From: Deltaproteobacteria bacterium
GTDB taxonomy: Bacteria > Myxococcota_A > UBA9042 > DTJE01
NCBI GenBank assembly: GCA_029547805.1
Contig: JAKPOP010000014.1
Location: forward strand, 62,001 to 126,000
Length of the DNA stretch: 64,000 nucleotides
Direction of reading: 5' to 3'
The position numbers were made by a program, and so were the translations under genes. The notes under the pieces were generated by a model. The model searched no databases, was not told the origin of the DNA, and saw nothing but the letters and a program-made list of their open reading frames with translations. Each line of letters begins with the position of its first letter. Position 1 is the first letter of the stretch. This document shows positions 1 through 7,711 of this stretch, one piece after another.

Positions 1-2340
1 GCGGGCGTCCTGGACAATGGTGGCGACGGAGTAGAAGCCCATCGGCTGGGCGTTCAGCAGCGCGCAGATGAACTCCGGCAGGAAGTGGCGTCGCAGCCAG
101 GCCGTGGCCTGGCAGATCAGGGCGAAGGAGGCCGCATGGGACTCCGGGAAGCCGTACTCCCCGAAGCCCCGGATCTGCTGGAAGACCCGCTCGGCGAACT
201 CCGGGGCGATCCCCTTCTGGATCATCCGGGAGATCAGGCGATCCCGGTGGGCCTCGATCCGGCCCCCGCGGCGCCAGGCCGCCATGTCCCGGCGCAGCTG
301 GTCCGCCTCCCCGGGGGTGTAGTCGGCGGCCACCACCGCCAGACGCATCACCTGCTCCTGGAACAGGGGCACCCCCAGCGTCTTTTCCAGCACCGGCCGC
401 AGGGAGGGGTGGGGAAACTCCACCGGTTCCAGGCCCTGGCGCCGACGCAGGTAGGGATGGAACATCTGGCCGGCGATGGGCCCCGGCCGGACGATGCTGA
501 TCTCGATCACCAGGTCGTACCAGGTCCTCGGGCGCAGGCGGGGCAGGGTCGCCATCTGGGCCCGGCTCTCCAGCTGGAAGACGCCCACCGTGTCCCCCCG
601 ACAGAGCATCTCGAAGGTGGCCGGGTCGTCGGGGGGCACCCGGGAGAGGTCCAGGTCCAGGCCCCGGTGATGGCGGACCAGGTCCAGGCAGAGGTCCACC
701 TGGGTCAGGGCCCCGAGGCCCAGCAGGTCCACCTTGAAGAGCCCCAGGGCCTCCACGTCGTCCTTGTCCCACTGGATCACGGTCCGACCCTCCATCGCTG
801 CGGGCTGGATCGGGACCAGGTCGCAGACGGGGTCGTGGCCCAGCAGGAAACCGCCGGGGTGGATCGAGAGGTGGCGGGGCACGCCCAGGAGGTCCTGGAC
901 CCGGTCCCGCAGCACCCGGCCGATGCCGGTCTGGGGGTCCAGACCCGCGGCCCGGTAGAGGTCGTCCTCCGGGGGGTCCCAGTGGGAGGCCAGGCGGGCC
1001 ATGCGGTCCACCACCAGGGGCGGCAGGCCCAGGGCCTTGCCGGCCTCCCGGATCGCCGACCTCGGGCGGAAGCGGACCACGTTGGCCACCATCGCCGCCC
1101 GGTCCCGGCCGTAGGTCCGATAGACGTGCTGGATCACCTCCTCCCGGCGATGATGGGCGATGTCCAGGTCGATGTCCGGAGGCTCGGCCCGCTCCCGGGA
1201 CAGGAAGCGCTCGAAGAGCAGGCCCATCCGCACGGGGTCCACCGCGGTGATCCCCAGGCAGTAGCAGACCGCCGAGTTGGCCGCGGAACCGCGCCCCTGG
1301 CAGAGGATCCCCTGCTGGCGGCACCAGCGGACGATCTCGTGCATGGTCAGGAAGTAGCCGCCGTAGTCCAGTTCCTCGATCAGGGCCAGTTCCCGCTCCA
1401 GTTGAGCCCGGACGTCGTCGGGGACCCGCCCGCCATGGCGTTCCCGGGCTCCCTCCCAGGTCCGGTCCCGAAGATGGCTGGCGGTGGTGGCCCCCTCCGG
1501 GAGGCGCTCCACGGGATAGCGATACCGGAGGTCCGCCAGGGAGAAGGCGCAGCGATCGGCGACCTCCCGGCTGCGGTCCACCGCGGCCGGGTCGTCGGCG
1601 AAGAGGTCCCGGAAGACCTCGGTGGACCACAGGGCGTGGCGGTCGTTGGCCCGGAGGAGACGGCCTGCGGCCTCCAGGGGGACCTGGTGGCGGATGGCCG
1701 TCAGGAGGTCCTGGAGGGGACGGCGGACCGGGTCGTCGTAGAGGACCTCCACCCCGGCCACCACCGGGAGGCCCAGGCGCCGGGCCTGTCGGCGCAGGCG
1801 GGCCTCGGCGGGGACCTCTTCCTCCTGGCGAGACCGGGTCACCAGGGCATACAGTCGGTCCCCGAAGGCCTCCCGGATCGCCAGGGCCTCCGGAGAGGGC
1901 CCCCCGGGACGGGCCAGGGCACTGGCCGGCCCCCCCCACAAGGCCACCAGGCCCTCGGCATGAACGGCCACCTGGGCCCAGGAGGCCCGGGGCCCCCGCG
2001 GGGCCTTCCAGGGCCCCGAGGATCCACCGTCCAGCACGCCGGACCCCCAGGCCAGGGTCAGGAGGCGGCAGAGGTGGCCCCACCCGGTGCGGCTGGCCGC
2101 CAGCAATACCAGCGGGGAGCCGTCCTCCATCGTCACCTCGGCCCCGGGGATCAGGCGCACCCCCAGGGCCCGGGCCCGGACCCAGGCCTGGGGCAACCCC
2201 TGGACCGAGTCCCGATCCGTCAGGGCCAGGGCCGGCAGGCCCAGGGCATGGGCCCGTTCCACCAGGTCCTCCGGGGCGCTGGCCCCTTCCAGCAGCGAGG
2301 CGTGGCTCTTGCACCACAGGGGTACCCAGGCGCCGGCCAT
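1..2340 (-). CDS. dnaE2: Error-prone DNA polymerase DnaE2 (3' end beyond window)
   Basis: This is the alpha-subunit-like translesion polymerase of the ImuA-ImuB-DnaE2 mutasome, which copies damaged DNA after SOS induction. The reading frame is open from the ATG at 2340 to the window edge, giving 780 of roughly 1,050 residues usual for the family. The N-terminus is a PHP domain ([19 protein letters not shown], then [12 protein letters not shown]). The polymerase active site [14 protein letters not shown] lies near residues 386-400, followed by [15 protein letters not shown] and, further on, the [14 protein letters not shown] motif typical of DnaE2. The C-terminal OB-fold part is cut off. It starts 3 bp after imuB stops and is almost certainly co-transcribed with lexA, imuA and imuB. 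Confidence 0.95.
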   Translation of the reverse strand, partial: MAGAWVPLWCKSHASLLEGASAPEDLVERAHALGLPALALTDRDSVQGLPQAWVRARALGVRLIPGAEVTMEDGSPLVLLAASRTGWGHLCRLLTLAWGSGVLDGGSSGPWKAPRGPRASWAQVAVHAEGLVALWGGPASALARPGGPSPEALAIREAFGDRLYALVTRSRQEEEVPAEARLRRQARRLGLPVVAGVEVLYDDPVRRPLQDLLTAIRHQVPLEAAGRLLRANDRHALWSTEVFRDLFADDPAAVDRSREVADRCAFSLADLRYRYPVERLPEGATTASHLRDRTWEGARERHGGRVPDDVRAQLERELALIEELDYGGYFLTMHEIVRWCRQQGILCQGRGSAANSAVCYCLGITAVDPVRMGLLFERFLSRERAEPPDIDLDIAHHRREEVIQHVYRTYGRDRAAMVANVVRFRPRSAIREAGKALGLPPLVVDRMARLASHWDPPEDDLYRAAGLDPQTGIGRVLRDRVQDLLGVPRHLSIHPGGFLLGHDPVCDLVPIQPAAMEGRTVIQWDKDDVEALGLFKVDLLGLGALTQVDLCLDLVRHHRGLDLDLSRVPPDDPATFEMLCRGDTVGVFQLESRAQMATLPRLRPRTWYDLVIEISIVRPGPIAGQMFHPYLRRRQGLEPVEFPHPSLRPVLEKTLGVPLFQEQVMRLAVVAADYTPGEADQLRRDMAAWRRGGRIEAHRDRLISRMIQKGIAPEFAERVFQQIRGFGEYGFPESHAASFALICQATAWLRRHFLPEFICALLNAQPMGFYSVATIVQDAR

Positions 2341-2343
2341 GGC

Positions 2344-3846
2344 CTACTCCACCCGCCCCTGGACCCACCACCGCCCCCCCTCCCGGAAGACCCAGATCAC
2401 CTGGCCGTCTCGGGTCTCCAGATAGCCGTACTCCCGGCGCACCTCCCGGTCGTCCCACCACCGCCCGGACACCCAGAAGGGGCCCTTCCAGGCCCGGACG
2501 GTTCCCAGCCCCCGGACCGGAAGGCCCGGGAAGGGAAGCCGATCCCCAGGAATCGACAGTTCCACCGGGGCCGGGAGGACCCGGCGCACCCGGGGTCCGG
2601 GGCCCGGGGCGCGAGGTCTCGGAGGGGCCAGTTCTTCCAGGGGGACCCATCGCCCGGCCTCCTCGGGCAGCCAGGCATCCCCCAGCCGAGGCCCCACCAC
2701 CGCCTCTTCCCCGAACCGGGCCCGCAGCCGGGCCAGGACCTCCCGGGCCGCCACCGGGTCGCGTCGGGTTTCCCGGAAGAGGCGCAACTGCCCGACCGGG
2801 AGGGGAACCGCCTCGGCCTGAAGGGCCAGGCCCACCACCGGCGCCGGCAGCGGGTCCGACGCCAGGCGCAGGCGCAGCAAGGTCAGCAACGGCAGGCTCC
2901 GGGTCGCCGGGTCCGCCGGCCGCACGGTCCAGAGACAGGAGGCCTGCCCGACCCCCGAGGGCAGCAGAAGGTCGTCCAGGGTCCACCGGATCTGGAGCGA
3001 TCCCAGGGCCATCCCCTGCATCGCCAGGCGCCCGAGGATGCGATCCAGCAACCGTTTCACCCAGAACAGCAGGCGGTCCGGGTCCTCCTCCCGTTCCTCC
3101 AGGTCCTCGGCCTCCCGGAGGGGGTCCGGCACCGGCACTGGACGCAGGGGGTCCTCCCCCTCTCCCGAGGCGGCCCGGCGCAAGGCCTCCACCTCCGCCC
3201 CGAACCGGGCCGACAGGCCCTCCCGGGGAACCCGCAGCAGGTCCCCCAGCGTGGCGATGCCCAGCACCTCCAGGGCCTCCCGTCGGTCCGGTGGAAGCCA
3301 TGGCACCCGGGCCAGGGGCACCCGAGTCAGGGCCTCCCGTTCCCGATCCCGGGACCGGAACGCCAGGACGCCCGCATCCATGCGGGCCAGCGCCCAGGTG
3401 GCGAACCGGGAGAACCCCACCACCACCGAGGCCCGGTAGCCCTCCCGGGCCAGGGTCTCCCGGACCGCATGCCCCCAGGCGTTGGCCGAGGGAAAGAGGC
3501 GCTGCATGCCCCGGACGTCCGCCCAGAGGGTCCCCGGGTGGTCCCGGGAGGGCTCCACCGCCGGAGAGAAGGCGCTCAACACCCGGTGCAACCGGTCCCG
3601 AGCCAGGTCCTGTCGTCGGTCCGAGGCGGCCTGCCCCCGAAGGGTCGGGACCAGCGCCAGCGCGGCGGCGTACCGCATCCCCGGACGGACCCCCAGGCGT
3701 CGGGCCTCCGAGGTCGCCTGGAGAATCGGGGAGAGGGGACGGTCCTCGGCCACCACCGCCACCGGCTGTCCCACCCAGTCCGGGTGGTCCTGGAGGGCCT
3801 GTTGCAGCAGGAGGTCCGGCACCTCAACACAGGCCAGCCGGTCCAT
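2344..3846 (-). CDS. imuB: ImuB, inactive Y-family polymerase-like mutasome subunit
   Basis: ImuB is a Y-family polymerase homologue that has lost catalysis and acts as the hub that brings DnaE2 to the beta clamp. The 500-residue protein keeps Y-family landmarks (GQPVAVV near residue 26, ATSEARRLGVRPGMRYAAALAL near 43-65, helix-hairpin-helix around EALEVLGIATLGDLLRVP). The first acidic metal site is changed (ACVEVPDLL instead of the VDMDAFF pattern) and the second is LWADVRGMQRLF rather than SIDEAYLD, as expected for ImuB. It overlaps imuA by 23 bp and precedes dnaE2 by 3 bp. A true Pol IV or UmuC is unlikely given the missing catalytic acids and the context. Confidence 0.92.
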   Translation of the reverse strand: MDRLACVEVPDLLLQQALQDHPDWVGQPVAVVAEDRPLSPILQATSEARRLGVRPGMRYAAALALVPTLRGQAASDRRQDLARDRLHRVLSAFSPAVEPSRDHPGTLWADVRGMQRLFPSANAWGHAVRETLAREGYRASVVVGFSRFATWALARMDAGVLAFRSRDREREALTRVPLARVPWLPPDRREALEVLGIATLGDLLRVPREGLSARFGAEVEALRRAASGEGEDPLRPVPVPDPLREAEDLEEREEDPDRLLFWVKRLLDRILGRLAMQGMALGSLQIRWTLDDLLLPSGVGQASCLWTVRPADPATRSLPLLTLLRLRLASDPLPAPVVGLALQAEAVPLPVGQLRLFRETRRDPVAAREVLARLRARFGEEAVVGPRLGDAWLPEEAGRWVPLEELAPPRPRAPGPGPRVRRVLPAPVELSIPGDRLPFPGLPVRGLGTVRAWKGPFWVSGRWWDDREVRREYGYLETRDGQVIWVFREGGRWWVQGRVE

Positions 3847-4441
3847 CGCAGACCCCCTGGTGGCAGAATCCCGAGCCCCGGCGCTTGTCCTTCCGGGTCG
3901 TCAGCCGATATCCCGGGTCCCCGGGCCGGGCCTCCAGGCGCAGCGAGACGAAGGACCCCAGCGAGGGGGCCTCGGGGTCCTTCTCGGTCAGCACCACCAG
4001 GGCCGCGTCCTGCCGCTGGGCCAGGCCGGCCAGTCGGGCCCACGCCGCCATCGGAGCGTCGCCGGTCCCCAGGTCCAGGATCACCAGGCCGAAGGCCCCG
4101 GACCGCACCAGTTCGTCTGCGGCGGCCAGGGCCGGTGCCGCCGACGGGAGGCGCACCACCGCCAGGGCCCCCAAGTCCACCCCCCAGGCCGCCAGGTCCG
4201 GGGGAAAGAAGAGGCTCCCCTGCCCCGAGACCCAGGCGACCACCTCCCCCTGTTGCTGTGCGTCCCGGATCAGGACCGCGACGGCCGTCAGGGAGGCCGA
4301 GGCCCCGAGGGCCGAGACCTCCACCACCCGCCCGGCCACCTCCGCCAGGGCCCAGGCGGCCTCCCCTCGGGGGCGGGAGACCTCCGCGGCCCGGGGCAGG
4401 TCCGGGAGGATCCGGGCAGCGCTTCCATCCCCGCGAGCCAT
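3824..4441 (-). CDS. imuA: ImuA, RecA-like/SulA-like mutasome protein
   Basis: The 205-residue protein matches ImuA in length, position and general character: a RecA-fold-like core (VVAWVSGQGSLFFPPDLAAWGVD, LGLVILDLG region, DAALVVLTEK) without a recognisable Walker A loop. The family is known to act with ImuB and DnaE2 in damage-induced mutagenesis. The ATG at 4441 directly follows the lexA stop at 4443, and the 3' end overlaps imuB by 23 bp, so translation of the cassette is probably coupled. Assignment rests mostly on gene order plus the conserved RLEARPGDPGYRLT stretch near the C-terminus. Confidence 0.85.
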   Translation of the reverse strand: MARGDGSAARILPDLPRAAEVSRPRGEAAWALAEVAGRVVEVSALGASASLTAVAVLIRDAQQQGEVVAWVSGQGSLFFPPDLAAWGVDLGALAVVRLPSAAPALAAADELVRSGAFGLVILDLGTGDAPMAAWARLAGLAQRQDAALVVLTEKDPEAPSLGSFVSLRLEARPGDPGYRLTTRKDKRRGSGFCHQGVCDGPAGLC

Positions 4442-4442
4442 C

Positions 4443-5069
4443 TCACGCCTCCGGGGGATCCAGCACCCCCTCTTCCAGCAGCCGACGGACCTCGATCACC
4501 TTGCCCAGCAGCACCAGGTCCTCGGGGTCCGGGCGCAGCACGGAGTAGCGGGGGTTCTCGGGCCACAGTTCCGGGCGGCCCTCGACCAGGCGCAGGCGCT
4601 TCACCGTGGCCTCGTCCCCCACCCGGGCCACCACGATGTCCCCGGGGTCCGCCACCGCCTGTCGGCGCACCACCACGAGGTCCCCGTCCAGGATGCCGGC
4701 GCCGATCATGCTGTCCCCCTGGACCCGCAGCGCGAAGAGGTCCCCGGTCCCCCGCCGGGACTGGAACGAGAGATAGCCCATCAGGTCCTCCGCCGCCGTC
4801 TGCCAGGGACCCGCCGGAACCCGTCCCAGCACGGGCACCCGGACCGGAGGTCGGTGGTCCGGCAGCCGGTAGCCTCGGGACCGGCCCGACTCCTGCACCA
4901 GGCGCCCCTCCGCCACCAGCCCCTGGAGGTGCCGGGCCGCCGACTGCACCGCCCGGAATCCCAGGGCCCGCTGCACCTCCCGGACCGTCGGGGGACGCCC
5001 CTCCCGAACCCGTTCCGCCACGAACCGCCAGACCCGTTCCCGGGCCTCTCCTCGGGGAAGCCGTTTCAT
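4443..5069 (-). CDS. lexA: LexA repressor
   Basis: This is the SOS repressor. From the chosen start it has 208 residues. The N-terminal winged helix reads TVREVQRALGFRAVQSAARHLQGL (about 28-51, quoted in two parts: TVREVQRALGF, RAVQSAARHL). The autocleavage site is Ala86-Gly87 (RVPAGPW) and the catalytic dyad is Ser120 (QGDSMIGAG) and Lys157 (ATVKRL). An upstream in-frame ATG at 5099 would lie inside the operator and -35 box, so I start at 5069. That ATG is only 6 bp from the -10 element, so the mRNA is probably leaderless. It heads the imuA-imuB-dnaE2 operon and is predicted to repress itself through the palindrome at 5081-5098. Confidence 0.96.
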   Translation of the reverse strand: MKRLPRGEARERVWRFVAERVREGRPPTVREVQRALGFRAVQSAARHLQGLVAEGRLVQESGRSRGYRLPDHRPPVRVPVLGRVPAGPWQTAAEDLMGYLSFQSRRGTGDLFALRVQGDSMIGAGILDGDLVVVRRQAVADPGDIVVARVGDEATVKRLRLVEGRPELWPENPRYSVLRPDPEDLVLLGKVIEVRRLLEEGVLDPPEA

Positions 5070-5075
5070 GCCCCC

Positions 5076-5104
5076 ATGATTGCAGACATTTGTCTGCATG
5101 TCAA
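5076..5104 (-). promoter_or_regulatory. lexA promoter with embedded LexA operator (SOS box)
   Basis: Read on the minus strand there is a perfect -35 TTGACA (5099-5104), a 17-bp spacer and a -10 AATCAT (5076-5081). The spacer is filled by the 18-bp perfect palindrome TGCAGACATTTGTCTGCA (5081-5098), so a bound repressor would block polymerase directly. It is the only site of this form I noticed. The half-site TGCAGACA does not match the E. coli (CTGT-N8-ACAG), Gram-positive (GAAC-N4-GTTC) or alphaproteobacterial (GTTC-N7-GTTC) types. LexA binding is inferred from position. Confidence 0.88.
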
Positions 5105-5114
5105 GTCCACCCCG

Positions 5115-5143
5115 TTTCCTCGGCTCCCGAGATACGCTATGAT
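5115..5143 (+). promoter_or_regulatory. Putative sigma70 promoter for the saccharopine-dehydrogenase-like gene
   Basis: The -35-like TTTCCT (5115-5120), a 17-bp spacer and the -10 TATGAT (5138-5143) lie 39 bp before the start codon. The promoter diverges from the lexA promoter, with 10 bp between the two -35 boxes, so a LexA complex could influence it. Confidence 0.6.
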
Positions 5144-5182
5144 TCAGCGCCCCAGGGACAGATCTGCCAGGAGGAGGACTCC

Positions 5183-6277
5183 ATGAAGGTCATCGTGCTG
5201 GGCGCCTGCGCCGACATGGCCGTGCCGTTTCTGCCGGCGCTGCTCCGGGAAGAGGACGTGACCGGCGTCACCCTCGCCGATCGCGACGCCGAGGGCCTGC
5301 GGCGATGCCTGCCGGTCGGGGATGCCCGGTGCCGGGTCCAGGTCCTGGACGCCTCCCGGAAGCAGGACCTGGTGGAGGCCCTCCGGGGGCACGACGTGGC
5401 GGCCGGGTTCATCGGCCCCTTCTACCGCTTCGAGGCGCCCATCGCCCGGGCCTGCATCGAGGCCGGGTGTCATTACGTCTCCATCGCCGACGACTACGAC
5501 GCCTTCCTGGCGGTCTCGGCCCTGCACGAGGAGGCCCGGAGGGCCGGCGTCACGGTGATCACCGGCCTCGGCAACTCCCCGGGGCTCACGAACCTGCTGG
5601 CACTGAAGGGATACCAGTCGCTGGACCGGGCCGATCGGATCCACATCGCCTGGACCGGCGGGTCCGACGAGGACGTGGGTCCGGCCAACGTGCTGCACGT
5701 GATGCACATCTTCGAGGGCCAGACCATGCAGTGGCGGGACGGCCACCCGGTCCTGGTCCCCTGCGGCAGCGACCCCCAGAAGGTGACGTTCCCCCCGCCC
5801 ATCGGGCGCCAGGTCGTCTTCGTGACGGGCCATGCCGAGTCGGTGTCCCTGCCCCGCTACCTGCCGGGACTCCAGGAGGTCACGCTCCACGGCGGCATCC
5901 GGCCCGTCTGGGTCGCCCGGCTGGCCACGGCCCTCGGGCGCATGGGGCTGACGTCCACTGACGCCCGGCGCCGGGCCCTGGCACGCCTCCTGTCCCCGGT
6001 GATGGGCGTCTTCTCGATGGGCGGCAGCGCCGACCGGTCGGTCTTCCGCATCGAGGTTCACGGGGTCCGGGAGGACCGACCCGCACGCCGATGCTACGAG
6101 GGCGTGGGCCCCATCGCGCAGATCACCTCGATGCCGCTGCTGGAGGGGGTGCTGGCAGTGGGCCGCGGCGAGGTCCGTCGCCGGGGCGTGTTCCCGCCGG
6201 AGGGAATCCTGAATCCCGACACCTTCCTGCCCCGGGTCCAGGCCCGGGGAGTCGAGATCCGGTCCTGCGAGATCTAA
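5183..6277 (+). CDS. Saccharopine dehydrogenase-like NAD(P)-binding oxidoreductase
   Basis: The 364-residue protein has the two-part layout of the saccharopine dehydrogenase family: an N-terminal Rossmann domain (KVIVLGACADMAVPFLP, with the usual Gly-rich loop degenerate as GACADMA, then LADRDAEGLRR), the VAAGFIGPFYRF and ACIEAGCHYVSIADD segments, and a catalytic/dimer domain with TGLGNSPGLTNLLA. Relatives oxidise or reduce amino-acid conjugates such as saccharopine or carboxynorspermidine; the substrate here is unknown. Start at 5183 is supported by the GGAGGAGG ribosome site. The next gene downstream is an ATP-grasp ligase with its own likely promoter. Confidence 0.8.
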   Translation: MKVIVLGACADMAVPFLPALLREEDVTGVTLADRDAEGLRRCLPVGDARCRVQVLDASRKQDLVEALRGHDVAAGFIGPFYRFEAPIARACIEAGCHYVSIADDYDAFLAVSALHEEARRAGVTVITGLGNSPGLTNLLALKGYQSLDRADRIHIAWTGGSDEDVGPANVLHVMHIFEGQTMQWRDGHPVLVPCGSDPQKVTFPPPIGRQVVFVTGHAESVSLPRYLPGLQEVTLHGGIRPVWVARLATALGRMGLTSTDARRRALARLLSPVMGVFSMGGSADRSVFRIEVHGVREDRPARRCYEGVGPIAQITSMPLLEGVLAVGRGEVRRRGVFPPEGILNPDTFLPRVQARGVEIRSCEI

Positions 6278-6494
6278 AGGGGGCAGCGGGATGCACCGTC
6301 CTGCGACCGGCTGCGGCCCCATGTCCTCCCTGGCCCACGCCGAACATGGCGATCCCGCCCCAAGGGTCTCTGGCGGCGTGATGGGCGGAGACCCCGGTTC
6401 AGAAGCCCGGTGACCCCCCGGAGGCCCTGCCGCCGGGGCCGGGAGGAGTGTCGGGATCCATCAACGATTTCCGATACCCGTATGGAATCCGAAA

Positions 6495-6523
6495 GTGACT
6501 GTCCACCGACGATTTGATAGCCT
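6495..6523 (+). promoter_or_regulatory. Putative promoter for the ATP-grasp gene
   Basis: GTGACT (6495-6500) and TAGCCT (6518-6523) are separated by 17 bp and lie 29 bp before the start codon at 6553. The surrounding 60 bp is more AT-rich than the rest of the 275-bp gap between genes (6278-6552), in which I see nothing else. Confidence 0.45.
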
Positions 6524-6552
6524 GCGGCAGAGAGAACCGGGGGAGGGGCACC

Positions 6553-7656
6553 ATGATCCGGGTGCTGGTGCTGGCCAACGCGGAGTTCGGACACGATCGG
6601 CAAGACTCGGAACCGGAAGTCCTTCCCGACGTGGTGGAGGTGCTGGAGGTCAGCCACCGGGTGACCGAGGAACTGAACCGGAGCCCCCTCTTCGAGGCCC
6701 GACGGGTCCTGGTGCAGACGATGGGCGAGATCCGAGAGGTCCTCGACCAGGAGGCCCCGGACCTCGTGTTCCACCTGGTGGAATCCCTCCAATGCCAGCA
6801 GGTGTACGAGTCCTTCACGGCCTCGCTGCTGGAGCACCGGGGAATCCCCTTCACCGGGTCGGGGTCCCAGGCCCTCCGAGGATGCCTGGACAAGGCCTGG
6901 ACGACCTTCTGGCTGAGTCGCAACGGCATCCCGGTCCCCCGGTCCCTGCGGGTGGATGCCGCCCGCCTGGACCGGGACCCGGGCCTCCTGGACCACTTCC
7001 CCCTGCCGGCCATCGTCAAGCCCTGCCGGACCGACGGGTCCGTGGGCATCGACCAGGGAGCCGTCGTCCGAACCTCGCGACAGGCCCTGGAGGACCGGGT
7101 GCGCCTGGTGCTGGACCGGCACGGGGGACAGGCCCTGGTGCAGGAGTTCCTGGAAGGGCGGGAGTTCCGGGTCGCCTGCCTGGGCAACCGCCCGGTCCAG
7201 ACGATGCCCGTCAACGAACTGGTCTTCGACCTCCCCGAGGGCTACGAGCGGGTCTACGACTACGACTCCAAGTGGCGGGAGGGAACCCCCTCGTTCGAGG
7301 GGACCTGGCGGGAGGTGCCCCGGTTGCCGCACCGGCTGCAGCATCGCCTGGAGTCCCTGGCCCGGACCTCCTTTGAACGGATGGGAATGCGGGACTACGG
7401 CACCGTGGAGTTCCGCATGGACGCCGCCGGGACTCCCAGGGTGATCGACATCAACGCGAACTGCGACCTGGGCGAAGTGGCCTGGTTTTCCCGGACCTGC
7501 CGTCTCCGGGGGATCGCCCACGGGGACCTGGTCCGGGCCATCGCCTCGATGGCCGTGGCCCGGGGAACCCTCCGGACCTGCACCCGGGAGGCCTCCCTGG
7601 AACAGGGGGCCGACCCGACCGGCCTGGAGGAGGCCTGGGCCCTCGCCACCGGATAG
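6553..7656 (+). CDS. ATP-grasp enzyme, D-alanine-D-alanine ligase-like
   Basis: The 367-residue protein has the ATP-grasp fold of the Ddl family. FHLVESLQCQQVYES and GIPFTGSGSQALRGCLDKAW (about 75-115) resemble the Ddl N-terminal domain. PAIVKPCRTDGSVGID carries the ATP-binding lysine, QEFLEGREFRVAC follows, and the metal-binding end is DYGTVEFRMDAAG...VIDINANCDLG. ATP-grasp ligases join a carboxylate to an amine via an acyl phosphate. It lacks the usual strong YDYxxKY match (YDYDSKWREGTPSF instead), so it may use a substrate other than D-Ala. ATG 6553 has GGGAGGGG upstream; the earlier GTG/ATG candidates lack one. A dedicated peptidoglycan role is not shown. Confidence 0.78.
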   Translation: MIRVLVLANAEFGHDRQDSEPEVLPDVVEVLEVSHRVTEELNRSPLFEARRVLVQTMGEIREVLDQEAPDLVFHLVESLQCQQVYESFTASLLEHRGIPFTGSGSQALRGCLDKAWTTFWLSRNGIPVPRSLRVDAARLDRDPGLLDHFPLPAIVKPCRTDGSVGIDQGAVVRTSRQALEDRVRLVLDRHGGQALVQEFLEGREFRVACLGNRPVQTMPVNELVFDLPEGYERVYDYDSKWREGTPSFEGTWREVPRLPHRLQHRLESLARTSFERMGMRDYGTVEFRMDAAGTPRVIDINANCDLGEVAWFSRTCRLRGIAHGDLVRAIASMAVARGTLRTCTREASLEQGADPTGLEEAWALATG

Positions 7657-7711
7657 GAGCCCCCTCCGGGTCATCCCGCCGCACCGAAGCCCCGAGCGAC
7701 GCCTCAGGTCC

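Noticed and set aside
85-4548. 1,487-codon plus-strand open frame
   Set aside because: It is the antisense shadow of dnaE2, imuB and imuA; the translation is a Gly/Pro/Arg/His-rich sequence without domains.
6278-6552. Possible small gene between the dehydrogenase and ATP-grasp genes
   Set aside because: Short frames here lack ribosome sites and recognisable content; only a weak promoter is supported.
6553-7656. Housekeeping D-alanine-D-alanine ligase (ddl)
   Set aside because: The ATP-grasp core fits, but the substrate loop differs and no mur/fts genes are nearby, so I did not give the symbol.
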